Notes under the pieces: model-generated
Told to the model about the DNA's origin: nothing
The model's input: only the letters and a program-made list of their open reading frames with translations
Database searches by the model: none
Assembly (NCBI GenBank): GCA_046233135.1
Contig: JBJXHN010000002.1
Coordinates: forward strand, 1-64,000
Origin: JBJXHN01 sp046233135
GTDB taxonomy: Bacteria > Pseudomonadota > Alphaproteobacteria > Rhodospirillales > Rhodospirillaceae
Direction of reading: 5' to 3'
DNA length: 64,000 bases
Part shown: positions 43,272 through 51,120 of the stretch, in pieces
Numbering within the stretch: the first letter of the stretch is position 1
Layout: each line of letters starts with the position of its first letter
Program-made: the position numbers and the translations under genes

Positions 43272-44669
43272 ATGGCGCAGTCATGCCGCCGTCTCCGCCT
43301 GTCCGCCTGCCTTCTTTTCCTGCTGCTCCTGTTGCCGTTGAGCGCTTGCGGTCCCTCGGACCGGGAGCAGGAAAGCCATTGTCTGCGCGCGCTGATCGCC
43401 CTGGAAGGTCCGGGGACGGTGGCTCGCCTGACCAACCGGCACGCCACGGCCGGTGCCGACGGCGGGGTCCGCGTGCATCTGTCCTACCAGCGCCGGGACG
43501 ACGCGGGGACGACGCCCCGCGTCCTGTCCTGCCGCTTCGCCGGACGGGGATACGACCGGACCCGGCTGGTTCTGACCGAGCTGTTGCGGCAACCCGGCGG
43601 GCCGCTGTCGGACATGCGGCGGTATTTCCTGGTGCGCTTCTGGCTGGGGGACCCCCAGGCCGGGGCGGACGAGGCCGCCCGTCTGGACGCGGCCCTGCAT
43701 CCCGTATCCGTGCCCGAGATTCCTGCCAGGGCGGCCTATCTGGTGCAGCAGGCCCTGAACGCCGTGGCGCTGGGCAGTTTCTATGCGCTGCTGGCGGTGG
43801 CTTATACGCTGCTGTACGCGGTCGGGCGGTCGATCGTTCTGGTCTTCGGCGAGTTGGCGATGATCGGGGCACTGGCGGCCTTTTCCGGTGTGGCGGCCGT
43901 GGGGGCGGTGACCGGGCTGGACAGCGCGCTGGTGGTCGGTGGCGCGGCTGCGATCGGCATTCTCGCCGCCGTGGCCCATGGCGAGGCCGTGCGCCGGCTG
44001 GTGCTGCAACCGGTCGCGGCGCGGTCCCCCCGGACGGTGCTGGTCGCCTCTTTCGCAGCTGCCCTGGCGTTGAGCGAATATGCCCGGCTGACGGAGGGCG
44101 CCGATGACCGGCTGCTGCCGTCGCTGACCGGGGCGGTGATCACCCTGGCCCGGGCGGATGGTTTCGCGGTGGTATTGAGCGTCGTGCCTTTGGCGACCAC
44201 CCTTGGCACGGTGCTTCTTCTTCTGCTGCTGGTGCCTTTGCTGCGCCGAGGGCGGTTCGCCCTGAACTGGCGGGCGGTGGCCCAGGACCCGGGCATGGCC
44301 GCGCTGTGCGGCGTGTCTCCGGGGCGGGTGTGGGCGCAGGTTTTCCTGCTGGCCAGCGGACTGGCCGGTGCGGTGGGGGCGATGATCATGCTGCGCTATG
44401 GGGTGGCGAATTTTCACATGGGGGCGATGCTGGGCTTCAAGGCTCTGGCGGCGGCTGTGATCGGCGGTCTGGGGCGGCCGCGCGGTGCTGTGCTGGGGGG
44501 TGTGATCGTTGGCACTGTCGAAACCCTCTGGACGGCATATCTTGATATGGGATGGCGAGATGTGGCGGTGTTCGGTTTGCTGGCTGCCGTACTCGTGATG
44601 CGTCCTCAGGGGCTGTTGGGGTGGCCCGACGCTGTCGAGGAAGGCCGCCGGTTGGGGGATCGGGGGTAA
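43272..44669 (+). CDS. LivH-type ABC permease with N-terminal lipoprotein-like domain
   Basis: Residues about 155-465 are a branched-chain amino acid ABC permease (LivH type): YLVQQALNAVALGSFYALLAVAYTL-like opening, FGELAMIGA, RAVAQDPGMAALCGVSP and FKALAAAVIGGLGRPRGAVLGG are diagnostic. The first 150 residues are unusual, with a signal-like segment ending in LLPLSAC (Cys about 26) and a soluble part with two more cysteines (HCLRAL, LSCRFAGRG). No LivM, LivF, LivG or binding protein is in the window. The start has no strong ribosome-binding site. Confidence 0.82.
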   Translation: MAQSCRRLRLSACLLFLLLLLPLSACGPSDREQESHCLRALIALEGPGTVARLTNRHATAGADGGVRVHLSYQRRDDAGTTPRVLSCRFAGRGYDRTRLVLTELLRQPGGPLSDMRRYFLVRFWLGDPQAGADEAARLDAALHPVSVPEIPARAAYLVQQALNAVALGSFYALLAVAYTLLYAVGRSIVLVFGELAMIGALAAFSGVAAVGAVTGLDSALVVGGAAAIGILAAVAHGEAVRRLVLQPVAARSPRTVLVASFAAALALSEYARLTEGADDRLLPSLTGAVITLARADGFAVVLSVVPLATTLGTVLLLLLLVPLLRRGRFALNWRAVAQDPGMAALCGVSPGRVWAQVFLLASGLAGAVGAMIMLRYGVANFHMGAMLGFKALAAAVIGGLGRPRGAVLGGVIVGTVETLWTAYLDMGWRDVAVFGLLAAVLVMRPQGLLGWPDAVEEGRRLGDRG

Positions 44670-44795
44670 AAGACGGCGACGTCGGGGCTGACCGCAGCGG
44701 CCGGGGGATGGCCGGGACAAAGATGCTGGCAACCTTTTACCGCGCTCGCGCGTCCTTACCTGTAGGGTGGGACGAACGTGGAAAAGGAGGCGGCA

Positions 44796-45320
44796 ATGGC
44801 CCGATATGGTGTATCCGTGGTGGCTGTGGTTTTGACGAGCCTGGCCCTGGGAGCCTGCCAGACGACCAAGGAAGCATCCGGTGCCGGCGTAGCAGCCGAC
44901 AACAGTGGTGCGACGGAAACCGGACGCGAGCTGGCCTCGGGCGCGACGGTCGACACACCGTCCATGGAAAAGCATGAGAAGACGGCCCTGGAGCGGGGCT
45001 ACAGCCAGGTTACCGGCCTGGCCTTGCGGGATCTGGTGGAAGGCCAGACCTACTCCTTCGACCATCCCCGTGGCGCGGAAATCACCATGACCTATAGCCC
45101 GGACGGCACGACCCACGCCCGGTGGGAGCATCCGGCCGGCCTGTCCGGCGAATTCGACGAACGCTGGACCATCGAAGACAACGCCTACCTGTGCGCCTGG
45201 GGCACCAAAGGAGATGTCTGCGGCACCATGTTCAGCAAGGGGGACCGCTTGGTGCGGATCCGCGCCGATGGCCGCATGGATCTGTATGAGCATCACCCGC
45301 AGTTGGTCGGTCAGCGGTAA
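44796..45320 (+). CDS. Hypothetical lipoprotein
   Basis: A 174-residue predicted lipoprotein. The signal MARYGVSVVAVVLTSLALGAC has lipobox LGAC (Cys 21). The mature part has ALRDLVEGQTYSFDHPRG, then WTIEDNAYLCAWGTKGDVCG, with a cysteine pair that could form a disulfide; it looks like a small beta-rich envelope domain. No family is recognised. AAGGAGG lies six bases before the ATG at 44796, so the upstream in-frame start at 44778 is not used. Confidence 0.75.
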   Translation: MARYGVSVVAVVLTSLALGACQTTKEASGAGVAADNSGATETGRELASGATVDTPSMEKHEKTALERGYSQVTGLALRDLVEGQTYSFDHPRGAEITMTYSPDGTTHARWEHPAGLSGEFDERWTIEDNAYLCAWGTKGDVCGTMFSKGDRLVRIRADGRMDLYEHHPQLVGQR

Positions 45321-45450
45321 TGCAGGGTGTTGGGCCGGTGCGGCGGTGGGGGTCGTCTGGAGCCTTTATGCGGGGTCGTATGATGTGCTGTGTTTGGCGG
45401 CCCGGCCCGCTCCCGAAGACATGGGATCGGGCACGTCGGCGACATGGACT

Positions 45451-45490
45451 CCGCCCTGAGAAGGGTCGAATGTTCAAGGCGGTTTTTTTT
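45451..45490 (+). terminator. weak intrinsic terminator with T8 tail
   Basis: A short stem CCGCC (45451-45455)/GGCGG (45478-45482) is followed directly by eight T residues. The stem is only five base pairs with a 22-base loop, so it is weak; it lies between the lipoprotein gene and the convergent response-regulator gene. Confidence 0.4.
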
Positions 45491-45511
45491 AGATTAGGCC
45501 TGTGATGTGTC

Positions 45512-46222
45512 TCACGCCGCCTGGACGGATTCCGCGAACATATACCCTACGCCCGGAACGGTCAGAATGTAGTCCGGGGCCTTCGGGTTATCCCCCAGCT
45601 TGCGGCGCAGCCGGCCGATCAGCACGTCGACGCTGCGGTCCGTCACCGCCGTTTCCGATCCCCCCATGCCGTCCATCAGCTGGTCCCGGGTCAGGGCAAT
45701 GCCCGGCCGTTCCACCAGGGTCGCCAGCAGGCCGAACTCCCCCGGCGTCAGAGCCGTCACGCTGCCGTCTGTCGCCATCAGGCGTCGCTTGCCCAGGTCC
45801 AGCGTCCAATCCTTGAAGCGCCGCAGGCGGCCACTGGTCACCGTTGCCGGACCCCGCAGGCGGCGCAGAAGATTGCGCGCCCGTACCGCCAGTTCGCGCG
45901 GGTTGAAGGGCTTGGTCAGATAATCGTCCGCACCGATCTCCAGACCGACAATGCGGTCCACGTCCTCTGATCGCGCGGTCAGCATGATGATCCCCATGTC
46001 CGAAGACGCCCGGATCTCCCGGGCCAGATCGAAGCCGCTGCTGTCGGGCAGGTTCACGTCCAGGATCATCAGATCCACATCCCCGCCGCGCAGGGCGGCG
46101 CGCATCTGTGCGCCATCCGCCGCCGTGCTGATGCGGAATCCTTCGGCCGTGAAGGTCTTGGACAGCAACGAACGGGTCACCGCTTCATCCTCGACGATCA
46201 GGATATGCGTGCGCTGGGTCAT
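45512..46222 (-). CDS. OmpR-family response regulator (orphan)
   Basis: A 236-residue two-component regulator. The receiver has acidic residues in ILIVEDEAVTR, phospho-acceptor Asp in LMILDVNLPDSSGF, IMLTARSED and the Lys of YLTKPFNPREL. The C-terminal winged helix shows LTPGEFGLLATLVERPG, LTRDQLMD and VDVLIGRLRRKLGD...YILTVPGVGYMF, as in OmpR/PhoB/TorR regulators. No kinase is adjacent. The ATG at 46222 follows GAGGATGAGCC. Tandem GTTTAC repeats upstream may be its own binding site. It is divergent from the HU gene. Confidence 0.93.
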   Translation of the reverse strand: MTQRTHILIVEDEAVTRSLLSKTFTAEGFRISTAADGAQMRAALRGGDVDLMILDVNLPDSSGFDLAREIRASSDMGIIMLTARSEDVDRIVGLEIGADDYLTKPFNPRELAVRARNLLRRLRGPATVTSGRLRRFKDWTLDLGKRRLMATDGSVTALTPGEFGLLATLVERPGIALTRDQLMDGMGGSETAVTDRSVDVLIGRLRRKLGDNPKAPDYILTVPGVGYMFAESVQAA

Positions 46223-46307
46223 CGGCTCATCCTCACCCGCAACTGCCGGGGCTCGTTCGGGGAAACCTGTCCTCCCGGGCGGCCGTGCGTCGGCCACCGA
46301 AGGGAGA

Positions 46308-46365
46308 GTTTACACTTGTTTACCGGCATTTCTGTCGGTTTGCCAGCCCCCCATACGCAGTTTAC
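46308..46365. promoter_or_regulatory. tandem GTTTAC response-regulator boxes
   Basis: GTTTAC occurs at 46308-46313 and 46318-46323 (10-base period, GTTTAC-ACTT-GTTTAC) and again at 46360-46365. A 10-base direct repeat is the usual layout for OmpR-family dimers. The site lies between the OmpR-type gene and the HU gene and could control either. Confidence 0.5.
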
Positions 46366-46531
46366 AGAGGTGGAATAGGATCTTAGCCGGCCACCGCGCC
46401 GGGTTGAAGCAATAAACCCACAATCGCCGTGGGGGGCCGGGACAGCACAGCCTGACTGCTTAATCATGCAGTCTGAACGTCGCTCGGCGGAAGCCAAATA
46501 TGGACCGCCAGAGGGGAAGGAGGGACGAAGT

Positions 46532-46807
46532 ATGACGTTGAATGAATTGCGCACACGTGTGTCCGGAAAGGCGGGCCTTTCCAAGATGGAAGCGGCAAAA
46601 GCGGTCGATTGCTTGCTTGATGCCATCCTCAATGGACTCTCCGATGGGGAAAAGGTGTCGGTCATGGGATTCGGCACCTTCGAAAAAGCGACCCGCGCCG
46701 GCTGGGTGGGGCGCAATCCGCGAAGTGGGGAACCGGTTGAGATCAAGGAGGTGTACACCGTGCGCTTCCGTCCAGGCAAGGACTTGAAGGCTGCGATTAA
46801 ACGATAA
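46532..46807 (+). CDS. HU-family DNA-binding protein
   Basis: A 91-residue histone-like protein of the HU/IHF family. It shows NELRTRVSGKAGLSKMEAAKAV, the strand VSVMGFGTFEKATRAGWVGRNPRSGEPVEI with the DNA-bending arm tip (GRNPRSGE), and FRPGKDLKAAIK at the end. HU dimers bend and compact DNA. AAGGAGGGAC precedes the ATG. A strong bidirectional terminator separates it from phyR. It may be one of several HU paralogues, so no symbol is given. Confidence 0.93.
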   Translation: MTLNELRTRVSGKAGLSKMEAAKAVDCLLDAILNGLSDGEKVSVMGFGTFEKATRAGWVGRNPRSGEPVEIKEVYTVRFRPGKDLKAAIKR

Positions 46808-46897
46808 TTTTTCTTCCGCCGCATCCGGTAAGTCGGGTTTGGTCGGGTGGCGGCACAGGTGCAGAGCCGAAACATCATCGCATTTCACCAGAAAAAG

Positions 46898-46936
46898 CCG
46901 GCCCGGAGTCCCTGCGGGCTCCGGGCCGGAATTTTT
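46898..46936. terminator. bidirectional intrinsic terminator, HU/phyR
   Basis: Perfect 11-base arms (46898-46908 and 46919-46929, arm CCGGCCCGGAG) are followed by AATTTTT and preceded by GAAAAAG, giving U-tails on both strands. It can end the HU transcript and the convergent phyR transcript. Confidence 0.88.
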
Positions 46937-46961
46937 CGTGTCATGCGATGCCGGCAACGGA

Positions 46962-47756
46962 TCAGGCAGCCACCGGCGATGCCTGACGGAAGAACAGCGC
47001 CTGGGCGATGGTTACCTTCACCGTGTCGGCTGCAAAGGGCTTGGTCACCAGATAGGTGGGTTCCGGCCGTTGCCCGGTCAGCAGGCGTTCCGGATAGGCG
47101 GTGATGAAAACCACCGGCACGTCCATCTCTTCCAGGATGCCCTTTGCGGCGTCGATCCCCGAGCTGCCGTCGGCGAGCTGGATATCGGCCAGCACAAGGC
47201 CCGGCCGCTTCACGCGGGCCAGATCTTCGGCCTCGCTTTGGGTGGTGGCAACACCAACCACCCGATGGCCCATGCTCTCGACGATATTGGCGATATCCAG
47301 GCCGATGATCGGTTCGTCCTCGATGATCAGGACCGCCGTGGCGTCCTGCTGGGCCATGGTGGTGCGGGCGGCATCCACCAGGGTCGCTGTCTCTCCCTCG
47401 CCAAGATCAAGGATGCGGGCCGCCTCGCCGATGGAAAACCCTTCCATGGCGGTCAGCAGCAAGGCCTGACGGTCCGTCGGCGGCAGGCTGTCCACCCGGC
47501 GCTGGATTTCCGTATTGGCGTCTTCGGGCAGGCTGCTGATGGCCCCTGCCGAACGCCAGATCTTGTGGAACAGGCCATACAGCTGAACCCGCGTGTCATC
47601 GGCCGCGCTGACGACGCCGCGGTCGTTGACGATCACCTCCAGGACAGTCCGCACAATGGCGTCGCCCGCCGTCTGGTCGCCACACAGGGCGCGCGCATAG
47701 CGCCGCAAAAACGGAAGCTGCTGCACGATGGCCTGGGAAACGGCCTGGTCAGTCAT
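46962..47756 (-). CDS. phyR: General stress response regulator PhyR
   Basis: PhyR is the anti-anti-sigma factor of the alphaproteobacterial general stress response. Residues about 1-135 are a sigma-like domain (LPFLRRYARALCGDQTAGDA, LPPTDRQALLLTAMEGFSI) and residues about 140-258 a receiver with EDEP, phospho-acceptor Asp191 in LVLADIQLADGSSGIDA, and the Lys in LVTKPF. On phosphorylation the sigma-like domain binds NepR and frees EcfG. It lies divergently next to nepR-ecfG and a sensor kinase, the classical arrangement. AAGGGGACC precedes the ATG. Confidence 0.96.
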   Translation of the reverse strand: MTDQAVSQAIVQQLPFLRRYARALCGDQTAGDAIVRTVLEVIVNDRGVVSAADDTRVQLYGLFHKIWRSAGAISSLPEDANTEIQRRVDSLPPTDRQALLLTAMEGFSIGEAARILDLGEGETATLVDAARTTMAQQDATAVLIIEDEPIIGLDIANIVESMGHRVVGVATTQSEAEDLARVKRPGLVLADIQLADGSSGIDAAKGILEEMDVPVVFITAYPERLLTGQRPEPTYLVTKPFAADTVKVTIAQALFFRQASPVAA

Positions 47757-47833
47757 GGGTGGTCCCCTTCTTCTTCACGCTATACTTGCGATAGTGAAAG
47801 TGGTTTCGCCCCGTGGCATTCATGTGGGGCGGC

Positions 47834-47859
47834 GGAACCCGTTGCTCAAGGCAGGCGTT
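47834..47859 (+). promoter_or_regulatory. EcfG-type promoter, distal
   Basis: GGAAC (47834-47838) and CGTT (47856-47859) are separated by 17 bases, matching the general-stress consensus GGAAC-N16/17-CGTT. It points toward nepR, with a start near 47866. Confidence 0.6.
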
Positions 47860-47997
47860 GATGGGGAAGAGAGAAGAATAAGGGCTTGTACCTGGGCAGC
47901 GGCACCCAAGATGAGGGTGGGATATAGCCGATCATCCAGGGTTTTCCCCGCACCGACCATGAAAAGACGCGGCTTTGAAAAGAAATGCGTCGCGGCG

Positions 47998-48022
47998 GGA
48001 ACCGATTGAGCGGGATGGCGTT
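47998..48022 (+). promoter_or_regulatory. EcfG-type promoter, proximal
   Basis: GGAAC (47998-48002) and CGTT (48019-48022) are separated by 16 bases. It lies about 78 bases upstream of nepR and would give positive autoregulation of the nepR-ecfG operon. Confidence 0.75.
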
Positions 48023-48099
48023 CCTTTCACCGCCATCCAAACGGTGATCGAAACCGGATACCCGCCCCGGTCCGGTTTGAGAGCTGACGAGCGAGGACC

Positions 48100-48399
48100 A
48101 TGAACTTTGTACTCAAAAGCAAACTGGCGTATGCGCCCGAAAGTGAAGGGGGGGCAGCGCGGCAACGCGTTCCCGACCCGGAGGTGACGGCGCGGCAGCC
48201 GAGCGCGGCCGAAGATCGCTGGCTGGGGTCTTACCTCCGCCGCGCCTATGATTCGGTCGTCGATGAGCCGCTTCCCAGCGAGTTCGATGATCTGCTGCGC
48301 CGTCTCGCCGAGTCCGATGAGGGCAGCGGCGGCGGAACCGGTGACGGCGGAAGTGCCGCATCGGTGGAACGGGCCGACCAGTCCGGTGCCGGCCGATGA
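48100..48399 (+). CDS. nepR: Anti-sigma factor NepR
   Basis: A 99-residue anti-sigma factor that holds EcfG inactive until phosphorylated PhyR binds it. The conserved helices are WLGSYLRRAYDSVVDEPLP and FDDLLRRLAES; the N- and C-terminal tails are disordered, as usual. GAGGACC precedes the ATG. The stop overlaps the ecfG start (ATGA). Confidence 0.93.
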   Translation: MNFVLKSKLAYAPESEGGAARQRVPDPEVTARQPSAAEDRWLGSYLRRAYDSVVDEPLPSEFDDLLRRLAESDEGSGGGTGDGGSAASVERADQSGAGR

Positions 48400-49148
48400 C
48401 GGAGCGATCTTCCAATCTGGAGGCTGTTTCCATGGAAAGCGATCACAGGTCCGACCCCCGGCCCGACGCCGGGGATGTCGGGCCGGAGAGCGCGGGAAGG
48501 GATGTGGCGGAGGTGGAGGCCAACGCGGCCGAAGCGCCCGCGACCAAGACACCCGCAGCCCGCGCTGACCGCACCACCCTGCCGCCGGCACAGTTCAACA
48601 AGCTGCTGACGGAATCTTTGCCGCATATGCGGGCCTTTGCCCGCTCCTTGACTGAAGACCGCGCCCTGGCCGACGATCTGACCCAGGAAGCGGCCACCCG
48701 GGCGCTGGCCAATCGGGACGGCTATCACGCCGGAACCAATTTCCGGGCCTGGGTCTTCACCATCGTGCGCAACTGCTTCTATTCGGAATTCCGGCGGAAG
48801 TGGCGGCGGGTGGAGAAATCCAACGACGAGGCCCTGGTCCGTGCCGGGGCACCGGAAACCCAGGAAAGTGGCCTGTATCTGGAAGATTTCAAGCGCGCCT
48901 TCACCCAGTTATCGGAAGAACAGCGCGAATCCCTGGTGCTTGTGGGGGCCTGCGGTTTCGATTACGCCCAGGCGGCAGAGATCGTCGGCTGCGCCGTTGG
49001 AACCATGAAAAGCAGGGTCTCCCGGGGTCGGGCCGAACTGCGAAGCCTGCTTGATGACGACGCGGTCACCGCCGACCGGGCCGCTTTCGCCGAGTTGGCC
49101 AAGGGCGGGTTCGAAGAGCGCCTGGACCGATCTCTCGGCCTGAAGTGA
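48396..49148 (+). CDS. ecfG: ECF sigma factor EcfG (general stress)
   Basis: An EcfG/ECF15 sigma factor of 250 residues. Region 2 is LPHMRAFARSLTEDRALADDLTQEAATRAL and following FRAWVFTIVRN, split as LTEDRALADDLTQEA and FRAWVFTIVRNCFYSEF. Region 4 is LSEEQRESLVLVGACGFDYAQAA with GTMKSRVSRGRAEL. The N-terminal 70 residues are an unusually long disordered Asp/Ala-rich extension; an internal ATG at 48432 could be the real start. The start overlaps the nepR stop, coupling sigma and anti-sigma translation. Confidence 0.94.
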   Translation: MTERSSNLEAVSMESDHRSDPRPDAGDVGPESAGRDVAEVEANAAEAPATKTPAARADRTTLPPAQFNKLLTESLPHMRAFARSLTEDRALADDLTQEAATRALANRDGYHAGTNFRAWVFTIVRNCFYSEFRRKWRRVEKSNDEALVRAGAPETQESGLYLEDFKRAFTQLSEEQRESLVLVGACGFDYAQAAEIVGCAVGTMKSRVSRGRAELRSLLDDDAVTADRAAFAELAKGGFEERLDRSLGLK

Positions 49149-49152
49149 GATC

Positions 49153-51120
49153 ATGATGCCGGAGGGGGGCGTGGGGGGACACCCGTCGAAGGAGTCAAGG
49201 GCGTCTGCCTCCCGGCCGGATGCCGGGGCGCCGGGGCAGGGGGGCATACGACCACCACCATCGGGACCACCGCTTCCTTCCGGAAACGGCGGTCGCCGTG
49301 GCTGGACCCTGCTGGGCCTACTCAGCCGCGTGCTGGGACGTTCCGCCCCCTTGCGTCAGCAGGCACTGGTCCTGCTGACTCTGGCCCTGACACCCGGCGT
49401 CCTTTACGCCGGGTTTGTCGCCTATAGCGCCTTTCAAAGCGACGTGGCCCAGGTGCGGGCGGATATCAGCAAGCGGGCCGTGGCCGCCGCCGGTCTGGAG
49501 CGTGACGTGATCGCGGGGGCCGAACGGGTGGGCAAGGCGCTGGCCGAACAGCCGGCCATCCGCAATGCCACGCGGGAGTGTGCCGCGATTCTCGACCGCA
49601 CCTTGAAGCGGTTTCCCGAGTACGATTCCATCCTCGTCGCCGATGAACGCGGGGCCATCACCTGCGCGGCCGGCGACCAGGGGGCGGAGCCCGTGGCCGT
49701 GGTGTCGGGCCGCCCCTGGTTTCGCGCCATCATGACCCAGGGGCGCCCCGCCCGGGGCAGCCAGTCCCAGAAATCCACCGATGAAGCCCCGGGCCTGGTG
49801 GTCGGCGTGCCCATCGTCGGAGAGTCCAACCGCCCGGTGGGGGTGATCGCCCTGACGGTCACGTTGGGCAATCTGTCCTTCGGCAGCCTGCTGGAAGAGG
49901 CGGGCCTGTCCGGCCATGCCATGCTGCTGACCGCCGACGGCCGCCCCCTGAATACCCGCCTGGAAGGGCCGGATTCCGGCTTCCTGCCGGCCACCGATTT
50001 GCTGCGCAATCCGGCGGCCAGCCCGTCCCGCCCCGTGGTGTTCGAAGCCCTGGGCGCCGATGGTGTCCAGCGCTATTACGGCCTGTTGCCTTTGCCGCGC
50101 GGGCAGGTGCTGCTGCTGTTCGGCATGCCGGAAGAAACTGCCTTTGATTGGGTGCGGCGCGATCTGGCCAACCGTCTGGTCGGCCCCTTTGCCATGCTGG
50201 CCTTTACCATCGGCGTCGCCTGGGTGGCCCTGGATCGGCTGGTGCTGTTCTGGCTGCGCCGGTTGCGGCGGGCGGCCCGGGCCTTTGGTGCCGGCGGTTA
50301 CGAAGTGCGTTTGTCCCTGGCCGGGGCGCCCCAGGAAATCCAGGAACTGGGCGGCACCATGGAGCGCATGGCTTCGACTATCCGCAGCCGCGAACACGAG
50401 CTGGAGGAAAACCTGTCCCATCGGGAGATCCTGCTGAAGGAAATCCATCACCGGGTGAAGAACAATCTTCAGGTGGTCTCCAGCCTGCTGTCGCTGCAGC
50501 ACCGGGCGCTGCCGGAGGGGCAGGCACGTGACGCGCTGATGCAGGCGCAGACCCGTATCAACGCCCTGGCCACCGTCCATCGCAGCCTGTACGAGACCGA
50601 CGATCCCCGGCTGGTGGATCTGGGCTCCTTCAGCCGTGAACTGGCCCAGCTGACCTTCGATGGCCTGGGCGGCAGCAGCAAAGGGTTGCGTCTGGAGACG
50701 TCCGTTTGCCCGGTGATGGTGACCAGTGACCAGGCCGTTCCCCTGTCGCTGATGATGACCGAGGCCCTGACCAACGCCATCAAGCATGCCTTCCCCAACT
50801 TGCGGCGCGGCACCATCCGGGTGCGCCTGGAAACCCTGGCGCCCGGCGATCCGGATGGGACCCTGGCCAAGGATGCGGCCTTTTGCGGTCCGGCCAGCGG
50901 CCCCGTGCCGGTCTGCCGCCTGACCGTCGAGGACGACGGCATCGGTGTGCCCCAGGCGGATGGAGACGAGGGCGCGACCCGCTCCACCATGGCCTCGGGC
51001 GGGATCGGCAGCACCCTGCTGGGCGGCCTGGCCCGCCAGGTGGGCGGTCATATCGCCACCGCACCCCGGCCTGAGGGGGGAACCCGGGTGTCCATCGTCT
51101 TCAAGGCGGCCGTGCAATGA
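49153..51120 (+). CDS. Sensor histidine kinase (HisKA_2/HWE type), likely PhyR kinase
   Basis: A 655-residue membrane kinase. After a disordered N-terminus come a membrane segment at about 70-92, a periplasmic sensor region at about 95-325 with dCache-like YDSILVADERGAITCAAG, a second membrane segment at about 342-365, a HAMP-like stretch, and a HisKA_2 domain with EIHHRVKNNLQVVSSLLSLQ (phospho-acceptor His433). The HATPase region has LTNAIKHAFP and EDDGIGVP and a non-canonical G-box. Its place after ecfG suggests it phosphorylates PhyR. The start may be 49153 or 49156. The stop overlaps the next gene (ATGA). Confidence 0.92.
   Translation: MMPEGGVGGHPSKESRASASRPDAGAPGQGGIRPPPSGPPLPSGNGGRRGWTLLGLLSRVLGRSAPLRQQALVLLTLALTPGVLYAGFVAYSAFQSDVAQVRADISKRAVAAAGLERDVIAGAERVGKALAEQPAIRNATRECAAILDRTLKRFPEYDSILVADERGAITCAAGDQGAEPVAVVSGRPWFRAIMTQGRPARGSQSQKSTDEAPGLVVGVPIVGESNRPVGVIALTVTLGNLSFGSLLEEAGLSGHAMLLTADGRPLNTRLEGPDSGFLPATDLLRNPAASPSRPVVFEALGADGVQRYYGLLPLPRGQVLLLFGMPEETAFDWVRRDLANRLVGPFAMLAFTIGVAWVALDRLVLFWLRRLRRAARAFGAGGYEVRLSLAGAPQEIQELGGTMERMASTIRSREHELEENLSHREILLKEIHHRVKNNLQVVSSLLSLQHRALPEGQARDALMQAQTRINALATVHRSLYETDDPRLVDLGSFSRELAQLTFDGLGGSSKGLRLETSVCPVMVTSDQAVPLSLMMTEALTNAIKHAFPNLRRGTIRVRLETLAPGDPDGTLAKDAAFCGPASGPVPVCRLTVEDDGIGVPQADGDEGATRSTMASGGIGSTLLGGLARQVGGHIATAPRPEGGTRVSIVFKAAVQ

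Larger units (their letters stand above)
47757..48099. other. 343-base divergent region between phyR and nepR
   Basis: No gene is supported. The region contains two EcfG-type promoters directed to nepR and an imperfect inverted repeat TTCACGCTAT...ATAGTGAA near 47776-47800 close to the phyR start. No EcfG-type promoter toward phyR was found. Confidence 0.6.
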
